A DNA stretch of 64,000 nt from Lachnospiraceae bacterium (GTDB lineage Bacteria; Bacillota; Clostridia; Lachnospirales; Lachnospiraceae), in NCBI GenBank assembly GCA_017450065.1, contig JAFSYI010000083.1, positions 124,001 through 188,000 of the forward strand, read 5' to 3'. Under the pieces are notes generated by a model, which saw only the letters and a list, made by a program, of their open reading frames with translations, had not been told where the DNA came from and did not search any database. Of the stretch, positions 41,994 to 52,238 are shown piece after piece (within the stretch, counting starts at the first letter, position 1; each line of letters begins with the position of its first letter). The translations under genes and the position numbers were made by a program.

Positions 41994-44900
41994 ATGTCGG
42001 ATAAGGGAAAAAAGAGTGTAAAAAAGAATAGAAGATTCCGGATAAGGAAAAGAGCGAGGATGACGATAGCTTCACTGCTGCTTGTTTCCGCGCTTATCGT
42101 ATCGCTGATACCTACACAGACAAAGATACAGGCCTACGTCGATCCGACCATCGATGTAATGTCACTTGATGGGGTTATCGGTAATTATTCTGTTTTCAAT
42201 GAATCCGATACCTCGGTGACCGCGGACAGCGGTACGGATATATACATGGCGTTTCCGCTTGCGGAGGAAATGACCATAACGGACTATAACGGTTCGGCAC
42301 ATACCTATTATGCCATAAATATGGCGGGAATGACCGGAACAAATGCGGTGCCTGTTTTCGAGATGGGAACAAAGACGGTAAGCGGCGGCAAGTATTCGGC
42401 ACTTATCGAATATATCGGATACAGGAATGAGTATGATACGGACACGATCGATCTGACGAAGAGCGTATGCTTCAATGGAAAAAGCAGCTCGGAGCTTACT
42501 GCTTTTTATGAAAAGGCCGACGGTGGCAAGGTAAATTACTGTACGGAGGAATATTCCAACTATACGGACAAGCTGGGGAATAACTATAATATCCTTCATA
42601 TAAAGAAGCTTGAGCTTAATTTTGATCCGGGAGACAGCGAACAGGTTGAGTGGACCAATGCCCATCCAGACCCGGTTGCGGATGACTGGTACGGGCATTT
42701 CGGAGTCGTTGCGGGTACGGATCAGTATATAGACAACCTGTGTCTTGATAAATGCAGCGTTGATTATCTTTGCGACAACTCATTTGAAAAAGCAACTCCC
42801 AGGACAATAAACATACCGACGGAATTATATGAGCTTGGCAACTGTACCTTTAAGGATTGTCCCAATCTGAGCGATGTGCATATAGGAAACAAGGTAAAGA
42901 CGGTGGGACGTGAATGCTTTGCCGGCTGCGGTAATCTGAAGAGTCTTAATATAGGAGACTGCTCATATCTTGAGACTATCGGTGATGCGGCTTTTGCCGG
43001 CTGCGGGTTCAATTCGCTCCAGCTCCCGAACAATCAGAACTTAAAGATTGGAGCAGGGGCTTTCTATGGCTGTTACAATCTTAATGACAGTCTCGATCCT
43101 TCACAGGGAATGTTCGGCAAATACGTACAGGCAGGCTCGAGCGGAGTGGCAAGGATAGGAGCCTATGCCTATGCCAACTGTACATCCCTTACCGATATGT
43201 CAATGTATGCAAGGCTTCAGAGCCTGACAACGGGTGGAAGCGAGGATTCGGCATTTGAAGGCTTCTTTGCCGGATGTACTTCGCTTAAGCATGTGGAACT
43301 TCCGTCAACCTACGGCGACTCGTCTTACAGCAGCTCCACAGCGGCCACACTCGGACAGTTTACATTCCAGAAGTGTAATAATCTTGAATATGTTAAGTTC
43401 AATACACATAATTCAAGGCCGTATGATGACTATCAGTTCGTAACGACGGCAACACTGGATTATGCGATGGCCGAGAATGAGAATTACAATATGCCCACGG
43501 TTGCGGACTCGTTCGTTATCTGGGGTCCCAATCCATATCCTGCAGCGACCAATGAAGCTGCGGCACATATCAGCGCGCAGGATTTCTCCAATACCTATAT
43601 GTATTTCGATACTGAAGGGAACAGGGTATATGAGCTGAATCTCGGCGGCTATGTATTTAATTTCAATAACGGAAGGATCAATAAGATAATTCCCACGGAA
43701 AATTCGAAACCCACTCTTGTTATTCCCACGACCATAGGCGATGAAGCAATTACGGCTATAGGTGAGTATGCTTATGACAGTGACAGTAAATATGCCGGCA
43801 AGCTTGAGAAGCTTACCATACCCGACACGATAAGATCGATCGGCGGTTATGCGTTTAGGAATCTGCCTGAACTGAAGAAGGTATATATAAACACAGTCGG
43901 AGTAGATGTGGGAATAGGAGCTTTCTCCGGAAATCCCTCGCTTCTGTATGTAAGGTTCGGACAGACCGGTAACGGTTCGGAAACGAAAATAGGAGACAAG
44001 GCATTCTACAACTGTCCGGAGCTTCTGGAGGTTGATTTCAGGGATGATGCCTATGATTCGGACACCATTTATGATGTGAATGTAACCTCGATAGGTACGG
44101 ATGCATTCAAGACAAACCGTCAGAACTCATTCAATGACAGTGCTCTTGAGGCTGCGGGTCTTAACCGGCTCGGAAGTGACAAGAGCAGCGTGAACGGGCT
44201 GTGGCTTGTGATGAAGGGAAGTACCGCAAGGGATTATGTCCCCTACTGTTTTGCACTTAACCTCGATACTGCCGGTACAACGGGCAGAGCTTCACAGTCC
44301 CCGGGGCTTAAGGCGATGGTTCCTTCGCTTGACGGGACAAGGGTACTTCCGCTGGGACTCTGCAATCTGTTCACCGTTAAGGTATATGCGGCAACCGGCG
44401 GAAACAAGGTAAGTACCAAATACAACAGCTATATAACCTATGCAAGCGGAAACCCGGATAATATATCGATGAGATATAATGAGGATGAATCCAGGGGTGA
44501 AGTGGGCGTGAGTCTTATAACTTATCCGACACCGGAGACAACCGTCGGAAAGATATATGATGACAGCGGTGAAGTTATAGGAAATGTATATGCAAAAGAC
44601 ATTATCCAGAAAAGCCAGGCAGGGGAGGAACCACAGGTTACCGAAAGGGATATATTATCAAAGCTCCAGAATATCGTTATTCCCGACGGAGTGGATCTGA
44701 TCGATGAGACAGTTAACTCAATGGATCCCACAAAAGAATACCTGAGGGGAATAAAGGCCACAGTAGGAGATGAAGAGAACGGAGTAAATACGATAACGTT
44801 CAACCTGAATTCACTACCGGATGAGGAAGGCCTGTTTACAGAGGATGATTATCTTACGAATATATTCTTCAACGAAAACGTTGAACATCTTGGAACCCTT

Positions 44901-46508
44901 CCTTTCTTAAGCGCAGAGAAGCTTGCGAATATTTCGTTCAATGCTGAGGGAAATATGACTGATGCGACAGAGGAGGATCCGTATTACTGGTGTGAGAACG
45001 GGATCGTTTACAGTTATAACGGAAAGGATACCATCCTTGAAGAGGTGCTGCATGCACGCGGAGACTCCGGAACGGGAATTCCCGATAAAGTCATAAACGG
45101 TACCAAAGATCCACAGATAAAGAATATAACAAAGATAGCCGAGGGCGCATTTAAAAACTGTGAACATCTTCAGGAGGTTGATCTGAGTTCGTCCGAAAAG
45201 ATCAAGTCCATACCGAAGAACTGCTTCTACGGCTGTACTCTTCTTGATGACATTACACTGCCCGAGGGTGTGAACAATATAGACAGCGGGGCATTTATGG
45301 ACTGTGCGGATAAGGTGGACGTACTGATACCGGGAACCGAAGTCTATATCTCACCTACGGCCTTCGATAAGGAAAAGAGACCCACGATAATAACATATTC
45401 CGACAGCTCAGCATACAGATATGCTCTGGATAACGGTATCGATTACAGGCTTCTTGATGACAGATATCTCGTTAAGTTCATCGACTGGGACGGCACGGTG
45501 TTAAAGACTGAGTATGTATCGACCGGCCAGGATGCGGTGCCGCCCGTTCCGGATCCTGAAAGAGACGGATATACATTTGCAGGATGGCTTCCGGACTACA
45601 CAAATGTTAAAGATGATATATCGTGTGTGGCCCAGTACGAGCAGAACAGCAGTACGACAACCACATCCTCGTCTACATCAACCACCAAATCTTCATCCGG
45701 TGGCGGCGGAGGAGGAGGTGGCGGCGGCGGTGGCTCAAGCAGCAGCTCAAGCAGATCCAGCAGTGCAAGCAGCTCCAGCAGCTCGAGCAGTTCGAGCAGC
45801 TCATCGTCGAGCAGCACCAATATAAATTCATCATCGGTTCCGATAGTGATAAGCGGATATGCCGCAATACCGCCTTCAACAGGCAGTGCCCAGGCAGCAA
45901 CGGCAGTGAACGGCAATCCTTCGCATTCAGGAAGGACTTCCGTAGTTTCGTCAGCCGACGGGATAACCGATAAAGGCAAGATGTCGGCAAATGTAAACGG
46001 GTCCGCGGACAATTATGTAGTAAAGATTTCGGAAACACCGGAAGCGGAGCAGTCAGCCGTTACCGCACTTACGAAAGAATTCGGCTCTATGTCAAATATA
46101 AAGTATTTCCCGATGGATATAAGTCTTTACGATTCTACGGGAAAGACCAGGATATCACCGGTTCCGGAAGGCGTATCGGTAAGTGTAACGATTCCGATAC
46201 CGGATGATCTGGCAATATACGGCGGTAATGCAAAGATTGCCAGTACGGCAAACGGCGTGCTTGAGAAAATGGCCCCCAAATTTACGGTCATAAATTCAGT
46301 ACCGTGTATGAATTTTACGGCTACTCATTTTTCGCCATATGTTGTATACGTGGATACGGCTAATCTTTCGGCAACGGGTACGCTTGACTCAACGCCAAAG
46401 ACAGGCGATATGATACATCCCAAGTGGTTTCTGGTCATCGGGCTTGTGATGGCGGCGCTGTTTATGTTCCTTAAGAAGGACAAAGAGGAGCTTGCAGCTG
46501 TTGCTTAA
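41994..46508 (+). CDS. BspA-like leucine-rich surface protein with TPKTG sorting signal
   Basis: A 1504-residue exported protein. A signal peptide with a basic N-region ends near residue 47. Many LRR_5 (BspA/TpLRR) units follow, such as LEKLTIPDTIRSIGGYAFRNL. Residues about 1159-1219 form an InlB B-repeat-like domain (GYTFAGWLPDY). Then come 12 glycines and a serine-rich spacer (1236-1274), a C-terminal domain shared with the next protein, TPKTG at 1467-1471, a membrane helix and a lysine-rich tail. It should be anchored by the neighbouring sortase. BspA-like proteins bind host or microbial surfaces; the target here is unknown. Confidence 0.88.
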   Translation: MSDKGKKSVKKNRRFRIRKRARMTIASLLLVSALIVSLIPTQTKIQAYVDPTIDVMSLDGVIGNYSVFNESDTSVTADSGTDIYMAFPLAEEMTITDYNGSAHTYYAINMAGMTGTNAVPVFEMGTKTVSGGKYSALIEYIGYRNEYDTDTIDLTKSVCFNGKSSSELTAFYEKADGGKVNYCTEEYSNYTDKLGNNYNILHIKKLELNFDPGDSEQVEWTNAHPDPVADDWYGHFGVVAGTDQYIDNLCLDKCSVDYLCDNSFEKATPRTINIPTELYELGNCTFKDCPNLSDVHIGNKVKTVGRECFAGCGNLKSLNIGDCSYLETIGDAAFAGCGFNSLQLPNNQNLKIGAGAFYGCYNLNDSLDPSQGMFGKYVQAGSSGVARIGAYAYANCTSLTDMSMYARLQSLTTGGSEDSAFEGFFAGCTSLKHVELPSTYGDSSYSSSTAATLGQFTFQKCNNLEYVKFNTHNSRPYDDYQFVTTATLDYAMAENENYNMPTVADSFVIWGPNPYPAATNEAAAHISAQDFSNTYMYFDTEGNRVYELNLGGYVFNFNNGRINKIIPTENSKPTLVIPTTIGDEAITAIGEYAYDSDSKYAGKLEKLTIPDTIRSIGGYAFRNLPELKKVYINTVGVDVGIGAFSGNPSLLYVRFGQTGNGSETKIGDKAFYNCPELLEVDFRDDAYDSDTIYDVNVTSIGTDAFKTNRQNSFNDSALEAAGLNRLGSDKSSVNGLWLVMKGSTARDYVPYCFALNLDTAGTTGRASQSPGLKAMVPSLDGTRVLPLGLCNLFTVKVYAATGGNKVSTKYNSYITYASGNPDNISMRYNEDESRGEVGVSLITYPTPETTVGKIYDDSGEVIGNVYAKDIIQKSQAGEEPQVTERDILSKLQNIVIPDGVDLIDETVNSMDPTKEYLRGIKATVGDEENGVNTITFNLNSLPDEEGLFTEDDYLTNIFFNENVEHLGTLPFLSAEKLANISFNAEGNMTDATEEDPYYWCENGIVYSYNGKDTILEEVLHARGDSGTGIPDKVINGTKDPQIKNITKIAEGAFKNCEHLQEVDLSSSEKIKSIPKNCFYGCTLLDDITLPEGVNNIDSGAFMDCADKVDVLIPGTEVYISPTAFDKEKRPTIITYSDSSAYRYALDNGIDYRLLDDRYLVKFIDWDGTVLKTEYVSTGQDAVPPVPDPERDGYTFAGWLPDYTNVKDDISCVAQYEQNSSTTTTSSSTSTTKSSSGGGGGGGGGGGGSSSSSSRSSSASSSSSSSSSSSSSSSSTNINSSSVPIVISGYAAIPPSTGSAQAATAVNGNPSHSGRTSVVSSADGITDKGKMSANVNGSADNYVVKISETPEAEQSAVTALTKEFGSMSNIKYFPMDISLYDSTGKTRISPVPEGVSVSVTIPIPDDLAIYGGNAKIASTANGVLEKMAPKFTVINSVPCMNFTATHFSPYVVYVDTANLSATGTLDSTPKTGDMIHPKWFLVIGLVMAALFMFLKKDKEELAAVA
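45699..45815 (+). repeat. Gly/Ser trinucleotide repeat tract in the surface protein
   Basis: Twelve GGN glycine codons (45699-45734) run into serine codons of AGC/TCN type to 45815. Repeat slippage here would change spacer length without shifting the frame. Confidence 0.8.
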
Positions 46509-46531
46509 CCCTTAAAAATGGAGTAAGCATT

Positions 46532-49500
46532 ATGGGGAGAAAAATAAGAAAATTCATAGCCATACTCTTATGTATTACGTCTGTGATAATTTTATGCATG
46601 CCGTTAAATACTTCGTATGCTTCCGTCCAGGTGGGTGATTTTACCGTTGACGGAGACGTGCTTGTAAAATATAACGGAGGAGAAGAGAACCTGACAGTAC
46701 TTAGTGGTGTGACCACTATAGGCAAGGAGGCTTTTGCCGGAAATAAGACAATAAAGAAGGTTATACTCCCCGATACCGTCCGAAAGATCGATTTTGCGGC
46801 TTTTGAAGACTGTACGGAGCTTATGCAGGTTGTGATACCTGCCGGAGTAAGGGAAATAGGTTCCAGTGCTTTTTCCGGTTGCGAGAACCTGCTGTTTGTT
46901 AATATTCCGGATAAATGTTCAAAGATAGGTTCTGCCGCTTTTGCCAAATGCGACAGACTGTCAGGTGTCTCGGTCGCGGAAACCAATCCGTTCTATTTGT
47001 GTCTTGACGGAGTGCTGTATTCAAAGGACGGAACAAAGCTTATACAGTATCTGGCAGGAAGGCCGAGCTCTGTTTATAATATGCCGTCTTCCGTGAATAC
47101 GATAGAAGAATATGCGTTTTGGGGAGCCTCGCAGCTTGCTGATCTCTCCATATCATCATCGGTCCGAGAGATCCCGGAATATGCTTTTGCCAATTGCAGG
47201 GGACTTAAGAATGTAGTGCTCCCGTACAGTGTACTTTCCTTAAGAGCTTATTCTTTCAGTGACTGTGACAGTCTGGAGAATGTTGTTCTCCCGGAGTCGA
47301 CGGGATACATTGATCAGACTGCATTTTATCTTACCAATGATGTGGAGCTTGATTACTATGATCCGGAAGCTGCAAAGAAGATAATAGAGGATGCCGGTGT
47401 AACAAAAGAAAGCTTCGACGAATACGTTGAGGGAGTCACAAGAAACGACTACAGTATCTTCGTATCGGGCTCCGCCGGTGAGAAGGCGTATCTTAGTGAA
47501 ATGCCGTATTCGGGCACGGAAACAGCAGGTGAGGGTGACGGAACATCCGGGAGTACCGGTAACGCACGGGTACAGGGCGAGCTTGCTTCCGCAGTGATAA
47601 ACGGCGGTCAGGCATTTCTTATGGTTCCAAGGAATGTAAGTGTCAGAGGATATGATATAGGAAATGCAGACGGTGAGGATCTGAGCCAGCCTGTGTTTAC
47701 GGATCCGTATATAACCGGATCAAGTAATATAACCGGTAATATACTTGCGGGATATTACGGGAACGATGAAGTTCCGGTATTGCCGCAGGGGATCAGGAAG
47801 ATCGGCAACCGGGCCTTCTACATGAATACAGTTGCAAGAGAAGTGGATATACCGGCAGGTGTGACTGAGATAGGTGACTTTGCATTTGCCAGAGCATCGA
47901 TTGAGAAGGTGAATATTCCCGAGGGTACAAAGAAAATAGGGTATGCGGCATTCTATAATTGCGGCCTGCTGACGGATGTGAGTATTCCCGATTCGGTTGA
48001 TTCCATTGAACTCGGAGCATTTTACGGGTGCAGATGGTATGATGATCTTATGAAAAACGGCGGTGACAGCGACTTTCTGGTCGTTGGCGACGGCATACTT
48101 ATCGGATACAAAGGCAGAGGAGGGAGTGTATCAATACCCGCCGGTATCAAAACCATAGGCGCAGGATGCTTCGCGGATAATAAAGCTGTTACGGATGTGA
48201 TACTTCCGCAGGGCCTGACCGTGATAGGTGAGGAAGCATTTATGGGCTGCAGCGGTATACAGGAGATCTCTTTTCCCGATTCTGTTGAATATATAGAGGA
48301 TCGCGCTTTTAAAAACAGCGGACTCAAGCAGGTGATCATACCCGCCGGCATCCGAAGTATAGGCTTAGGTGCTTTTGACCGATCGGATGTGATAAATGAT
48401 GAAGACAGCACCGGAGCGGTTGTGTTCCTTGGCAGTAAGCTTCCGGGTGTGAGCTATAAGAATACGGCTGCAAGGCTTTCCGCTTCCGATCTGAGGACCC
48501 CTTCGTTTGACGGATTTAACAATGCCATTGTGGGCAGTGATGCAGATATTACGGAAGACAGCATTCTCTCGCCGAGAGAATACGGCTTCAGAGGACAGGT
48601 ATATGTCATAACGAGCGATGCGTCTGCCGATACCGGTGAGCTTCGTCTTATAAGCTCGTTCGCAACGCCGCAGGATGATGACGGAAATGTAGTGATAGAT
48701 CCGCATGTTACGATCAACGGCAAGAACTATATAATGACCGGAGTCAGTGACGATGCTTTTGATGATTACAAAAACAGTACGGGAAGTAATATTGGTTATG
48801 CAAAAAACGTAAGCATCAAGGGGAATACCTCTCCGGAGCTTAAATCGAAGCTTGAAGAGCTGTCACGTACGCTTAAGAATAATCCGGTTGACCTTAAAGA
48901 AGGACGGGAAAGCGGTTCGTGGAATGTTATAAATACACACATGGATGAAGGTATCAGTCCCGATAAAGACGGTGCTTATGCATATATATCCGCAGATAAA
49001 GGAAGTTATCATATGAGTATAAGCAAAGCGGACGACAGGGCAGATATATGTAATGATGCCTTTATAAATAAGTTCGGAAGTACGTCCGGAATATCAATGG
49101 TTCCGCTTGACATAAGCCTGTATGAGGATAAGAGCGGTGTCAGCATAAAGCGCCTGTCCGGAAAGAATGTGGATATCGAGCTGCCCATACCGGCTGCCAT
49201 GACGTCCGAAAACAATATAATGATCGGAGCACTGAATGATAACAACGAGCTTGAGACCATACCTTCACAGATAGTGAATCATGGCGGAAACGATAAGATA
49301 AAGTTTGTTGCAACGCATTTTTCGACCTTTGTGGTATATACAAGTCAGGACCAGGTTACAGTACTTAACACCGAAACCGAGCAGAACCTTTCACTGCCGG
49401 TTCAGTACGCGGTAATAGGTACATTAAATAAAAATGTAGGAGTCTTCAGCCTGCGCTGGTATTTTGCTGTAATACTTCTGTCATTTGCGGCGATCCTTCT

Positions 49501-49540
49501 GATCTGCAATGTACGGAGCGGCAGAAAAGAACAGGACTGA
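46532..49540 (+). CDS. BspA-like leucine-rich surface protein with membrane anchor
   Basis: A 1002-residue exported protein with a signal peptide (cleavage near residue 30) and many LRR_5 units, for example TIKKVILPDTVRKIDFAAFEDC and VEYIEDRAFKNSGLKQVIIP. The C-terminal region (about 840-950) matches the end domain of the previous protein: MVPLDISLYEDKSG, VDIELPIPAAM and FVATHFSTFVVYT. Unlike that protein it has no PxTG-type signal; it ends in a membrane helix and RSGRKEQD. It probably stays membrane-anchored. The two genes are 23 nt apart and look like a duplicated and diverged pair. Confidence 0.85.
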   Translation: MGRKIRKFIAILLCITSVIILCMPLNTSYASVQVGDFTVDGDVLVKYNGGEENLTVLSGVTTIGKEAFAGNKTIKKVILPDTVRKIDFAAFEDCTELMQVVIPAGVREIGSSAFSGCENLLFVNIPDKCSKIGSAAFAKCDRLSGVSVAETNPFYLCLDGVLYSKDGTKLIQYLAGRPSSVYNMPSSVNTIEEYAFWGASQLADLSISSSVREIPEYAFANCRGLKNVVLPYSVLSLRAYSFSDCDSLENVVLPESTGYIDQTAFYLTNDVELDYYDPEAAKKIIEDAGVTKESFDEYVEGVTRNDYSIFVSGSAGEKAYLSEMPYSGTETAGEGDGTSGSTGNARVQGELASAVINGGQAFLMVPRNVSVRGYDIGNADGEDLSQPVFTDPYITGSSNITGNILAGYYGNDEVPVLPQGIRKIGNRAFYMNTVAREVDIPAGVTEIGDFAFARASIEKVNIPEGTKKIGYAAFYNCGLLTDVSIPDSVDSIELGAFYGCRWYDDLMKNGGDSDFLVVGDGILIGYKGRGGSVSIPAGIKTIGAGCFADNKAVTDVILPQGLTVIGEEAFMGCSGIQEISFPDSVEYIEDRAFKNSGLKQVIIPAGIRSIGLGAFDRSDVINDEDSTGAVVFLGSKLPGVSYKNTAARLSASDLRTPSFDGFNNAIVGSDADITEDSILSPREYGFRGQVYVITSDASADTGELRLISSFATPQDDDGNVVIDPHVTINGKNYIMTGVSDDAFDDYKNSTGSNIGYAKNVSIKGNTSPELKSKLEELSRTLKNNPVDLKEGRESGSWNVINTHMDEGISPDKDGAYAYISADKGSYHMSISKADDRADICNDAFINKFGSTSGISMVPLDISLYEDKSGVSIKRLSGKNVDIELPIPAAMTSENNIMIGALNDNNELETIPSQIVNHGGNDKIKFVATHFSTFVVYTSQDQVTVLNTETEQNLSLPVQYAVIGTLNKNVGVFSLRWYFAVILLSFAAILLICNVRSGRKEQD

Positions 49541-49553
49541 ACGGAGGAGTGAA

Positions 49554-50975
49554 ATGAAAAACGAAAACAGAGCTGTGAAAATGAACACAAACAACAATCT
49601 TTTAGAGTTGGAAGAACATATGTACATCCTTGCGGATGTAGAGACGCCCAATGTGTTCAGGAACCTGTTCCCTTATGAAGAGGTTCCCAAGATCGCATTT
49701 AACGACAGGATAGTTCCCCACAATATGCCAAGGGAAATATGGATAACGGATACGACCTTCAGGGACGGACAGCAGAGCCGTGCCCCGTATTCAACAGAGC
49801 AGATAGTTACAATATTCGATTATCTGCACAAGCTTGGCGGTCCCAACGGAATGATAAGAGCCAGCGAGTTCTTCCTTTACAGTAAAAAGGACAGGGACGC
49901 GGTATACAAGTGTATGGAGAGGGGGTATCAGTTCCCTGAAATAACCAGCTGGATAAGAGCGAGCAAGGAGGATTTCAAGCTTGTCAAGGAAATTGGGATG
50001 AAGGAAACCGGAATCCTTGTAAGCTGCTCCGATTATCATATTTTTTATAAGCTTAAGATGAACCGCAGGCAGGCTATGGAGCATTATCTTAATATAGTAC
50101 GGGACTGCCTCGAGGAGGGTATAAGCCCCAGATGCCATCTTGAAGATATAACAAGGGCGGATATTTACGGGTATGTGATTCCGTTCTGCCTTGAGCTTAT
50201 GCGTCTTATGGACGAATATAAGATACCGATTAAAATACGGGCCTGTGATACCATGGGATACGGTGTTAATTACCCGGGAGCCGTGATCCCGAGATCTGTA
50301 CAGGGTATAATATACGGACTTAACAAGCATGCCGGTGTAGATCCTCACCTTCTTGAATGGCACGGACATAATGATTTCTATAAGGCCGTTTCCAATTCAA
50401 CGACCGCATGGCTGTATGGCTGCTCGGGTGTTAACTGTTCTCTGTTCGGTATAGGAGAAAGGACGGGCAACACGCCGCTTGAAGCAATGGTATTCGAGTA
50501 TGCGCAGTTAAGAGGCAGCCTTAACGGTATGGATACGACCATAATCACGGAGCTGGCCGAATACTATGAAAAAGAGATCGGTTATAAAATACCTCCGCGC
50601 ACACCGTTTGTCGGGGAGAACTTCAATGTTACACGCGCCGGCATACATGCCGACGGTCTTCTCAAGAATGAAGAGATATACAATATCTTTGATACAGAGA
50701 AGTTCCTTAACAGACCGGTGCTGTGCGCAGTATCCAACACATCGGGACTTGCGGGAATAGCACACTGGATAAATACATATTATAAGCTTCCGAAGGAGGA
50801 ACATCTTGACAAGAACTGTCCGCTTGTGAAACGTATTAAAGAGATAGTGGACAGTGAATATGAGGACGGACGTGTTACCGTTATGACAAATGACGAGCTG
50901 GTAAGTATCATATCTCAGACCTGCACGGATCTCTCGATACCGCAGATGATACCGCCAAAGGACAGAAAGCATTGA
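49554..50975 (+). CDS. Isopropylmalate/homocitrate synthase-family enzyme, candidate Re-citrate synthase
   Basis: Start ATG 49554 follows GGAGG; the frame opens earlier inside the upstream gene. The 473-residue HMGL-like (DRE-TIM) enzyme has WITDTTFRDGQQSR, LEDITRADIYGY, EWHGHNDFYKAVSN and GIGERTGNTPLEAMV. Such enzymes condense acetyl-CoA with a 2-oxoacid. It lacks the long C-terminal leucine-regulatory domain of LeuA. The next gene is NADP-isocitrate dehydrogenase. Re-citrate synthase, known from Clostridium kluyveri, belongs to this family and would feed that enzyme. Homocitrate or citramalate synthesis remain possible. Confidence 0.75.
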   Translation: MKNENRAVKMNTNNNLLELEEHMYILADVETPNVFRNLFPYEEVPKIAFNDRIVPHNMPREIWITDTTFRDGQQSRAPYSTEQIVTIFDYLHKLGGPNGMIRASEFFLYSKKDRDAVYKCMERGYQFPEITSWIRASKEDFKLVKEIGMKETGILVSCSDYHIFYKLKMNRRQAMEHYLNIVRDCLEEGISPRCHLEDITRADIYGYVIPFCLELMRLMDEYKIPIKIRACDTMGYGVNYPGAVIPRSVQGIIYGLNKHAGVDPHLLEWHGHNDFYKAVSNSTTAWLYGCSGVNCSLFGIGERTGNTPLEAMVFEYAQLRGSLNGMDTTIITELAEYYEKEIGYKIPPRTPFVGENFNVTRAGIHADGLLKNEEIYNIFDTEKFLNRPVLCAVSNTSGLAGIAHWINTYYKLPKEEHLDKNCPLVKRIKEIVDSEYEDGRVTVMTNDELVSIISQTCTDLSIPQMIPPKDRKH

Positions 50976-51022
50976 ACAAAACAGACCTTGATCACCGGAT
51001 TTAGCACAAAGAGGAGGAAGAG

Positions 51023-52234
51023 ATGAGCAGAATTGAAATGAAGAATCCCATTGTTGAGATGGATGGAGATGAGATGACCAGGATCCTATGGCAGATGATA
51101 AAGGATGAACTCCTTACGCCGTACATAGATCTGAAAACAGAATACTATGATCTGGGACTTAAGAACAGGAATGATACAGATGACCAGGTAACCAGGGATT
51201 CGGCCAATGCAACCCTGAAGCATGGGGTTGCGGTTAAGTGTGCAACGATAACACCCAATGCCGCAAGGATGGATGAATATAATCTCAAGCAGATGTGGAA
51301 GAGCCCCAACGGTACGATCCGTGCGATCTTAAACGGAACGGTTTTCCGTACGCCCATAATCGTTAAGGGAATAGAGCCATATGTTAAGAACTGGAGAAAA
51401 CCCATTACCATAGCCAGACATGCATACGGAGATGTCTATCTTAATACGGAAATGCATGTTGAATGTGCAGGGACCGCAGAGCTGGTATTTACCGCAGCCG
51501 ACGGAACCAGAACCACCCGGCTCATTCATGAGTTTGATGAAAAAGGGGGTGTGATCCAGGGGATTCATAACTGTACATCCTCAATCGAAGCCTTTGCACG
51601 CTGCTGTTTTAATTATGCGCTTGACAGTAAAAAAGATCTGTGGTTTGGAGCAAAGGATACCATCTCAAAACAGTATGACCATCATTTCAAGGATGTTTTC
51701 AATGACATATATGAGAAGGAGTATAAGCAGCGCTTTGAGGAAAACGGTATTGAATACTTCTATACGCTTATTGACGATATCGTAGCCAGGGTTATACGTT
51801 CGGAAGGCGGAATGATATGGGCATGCAAGAACTATGACGGTGATGTTATGAGTGATATGGTATCAACGGCATTCGGTTCACTGGCCATGATGACATCGGT
51901 CCTTGTGTCTCCTACGGGCGTTTATGAATATGAAGCCGCGCACGGAACTGTACAGAGACATTATTATAAACACCTCAAAGGAGAGGAAACATCCACCAAT
52001 TCCGTTGCCACGATTTTTGCCTGGACGGGTGCTCTTAAAAAGAGGGGTGAGCTTGATGAGCTTCCGGAGCTTGTTGATTTTGCAACGCGGCTTGAAAAAG
52101 CAACGATCGACACCATTGAATCCGGAAGGATGACAAAGGACCTCGCACTGATAACCACGATTAAGGATCCCGTAGTGCTTAACAGTGCTGACTTTATTAA
52201 GGAAATAAGAAAGACGTTTGATAAGGAAGGTTGA
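51023..52234 (+). CDS. icd: NADP-dependent isocitrate dehydrogenase (type II)
   Basis: A 403-residue dehydrogenase of the eukaryote-like type II group. It has [29 protein letters not shown] (isocitrate phosphate-loop equivalents), [20 protein letters not shown] and [11 protein letters not shown]. It converts isocitrate to 2-oxoglutarate, giving NADPH and the glutamate carbon skeleton. It follows the predicted citrate synthase by 47 nt after GAGGAGG. Aconitase is not in the window. rex starts four bases after its stop. Confidence 0.94.
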   Translation: MSRIEMKNPIVEMDGDEMTRILWQMIKDELLTPYIDLKTEYYDLGLKNRNDTDDQVTRDSANATLKHGVAVKCATITPNAARMDEYNLKQMWKSPNGTIRAILNGTVFRTPIIVKGIEPYVKNWRKPITIARHAYGDVYLNTEMHVECAGTAELVFTAADGTRTTRLIHEFDEKGGVIQGIHNCTSSIEAFARCCFNYALDSKKDLWFGAKDTISKQYDHHFKDVFNDIYEKEYKQRFEENGIEYFYTLIDDIVARVIRSEGGMIWACKNYDGDVMSDMVSTAFGSLAMMTSVLVSPTGVYEYEAAHGTVQRHYYKHLKGEETSTNSVATIFAWTGALKKRGELDELPELVDFATRLEKATIDTIESGRMTKDLALITTIKDPVVLNSADFIKEIRKTFDKEG

Positions 52235-52238
52235 GCCA

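Noticed and set aside
45623..45973. Alternate-frame open frame in the Gly/Ser tract
   Set aside because: Shadow of the repeat codons in the surface protein gene.
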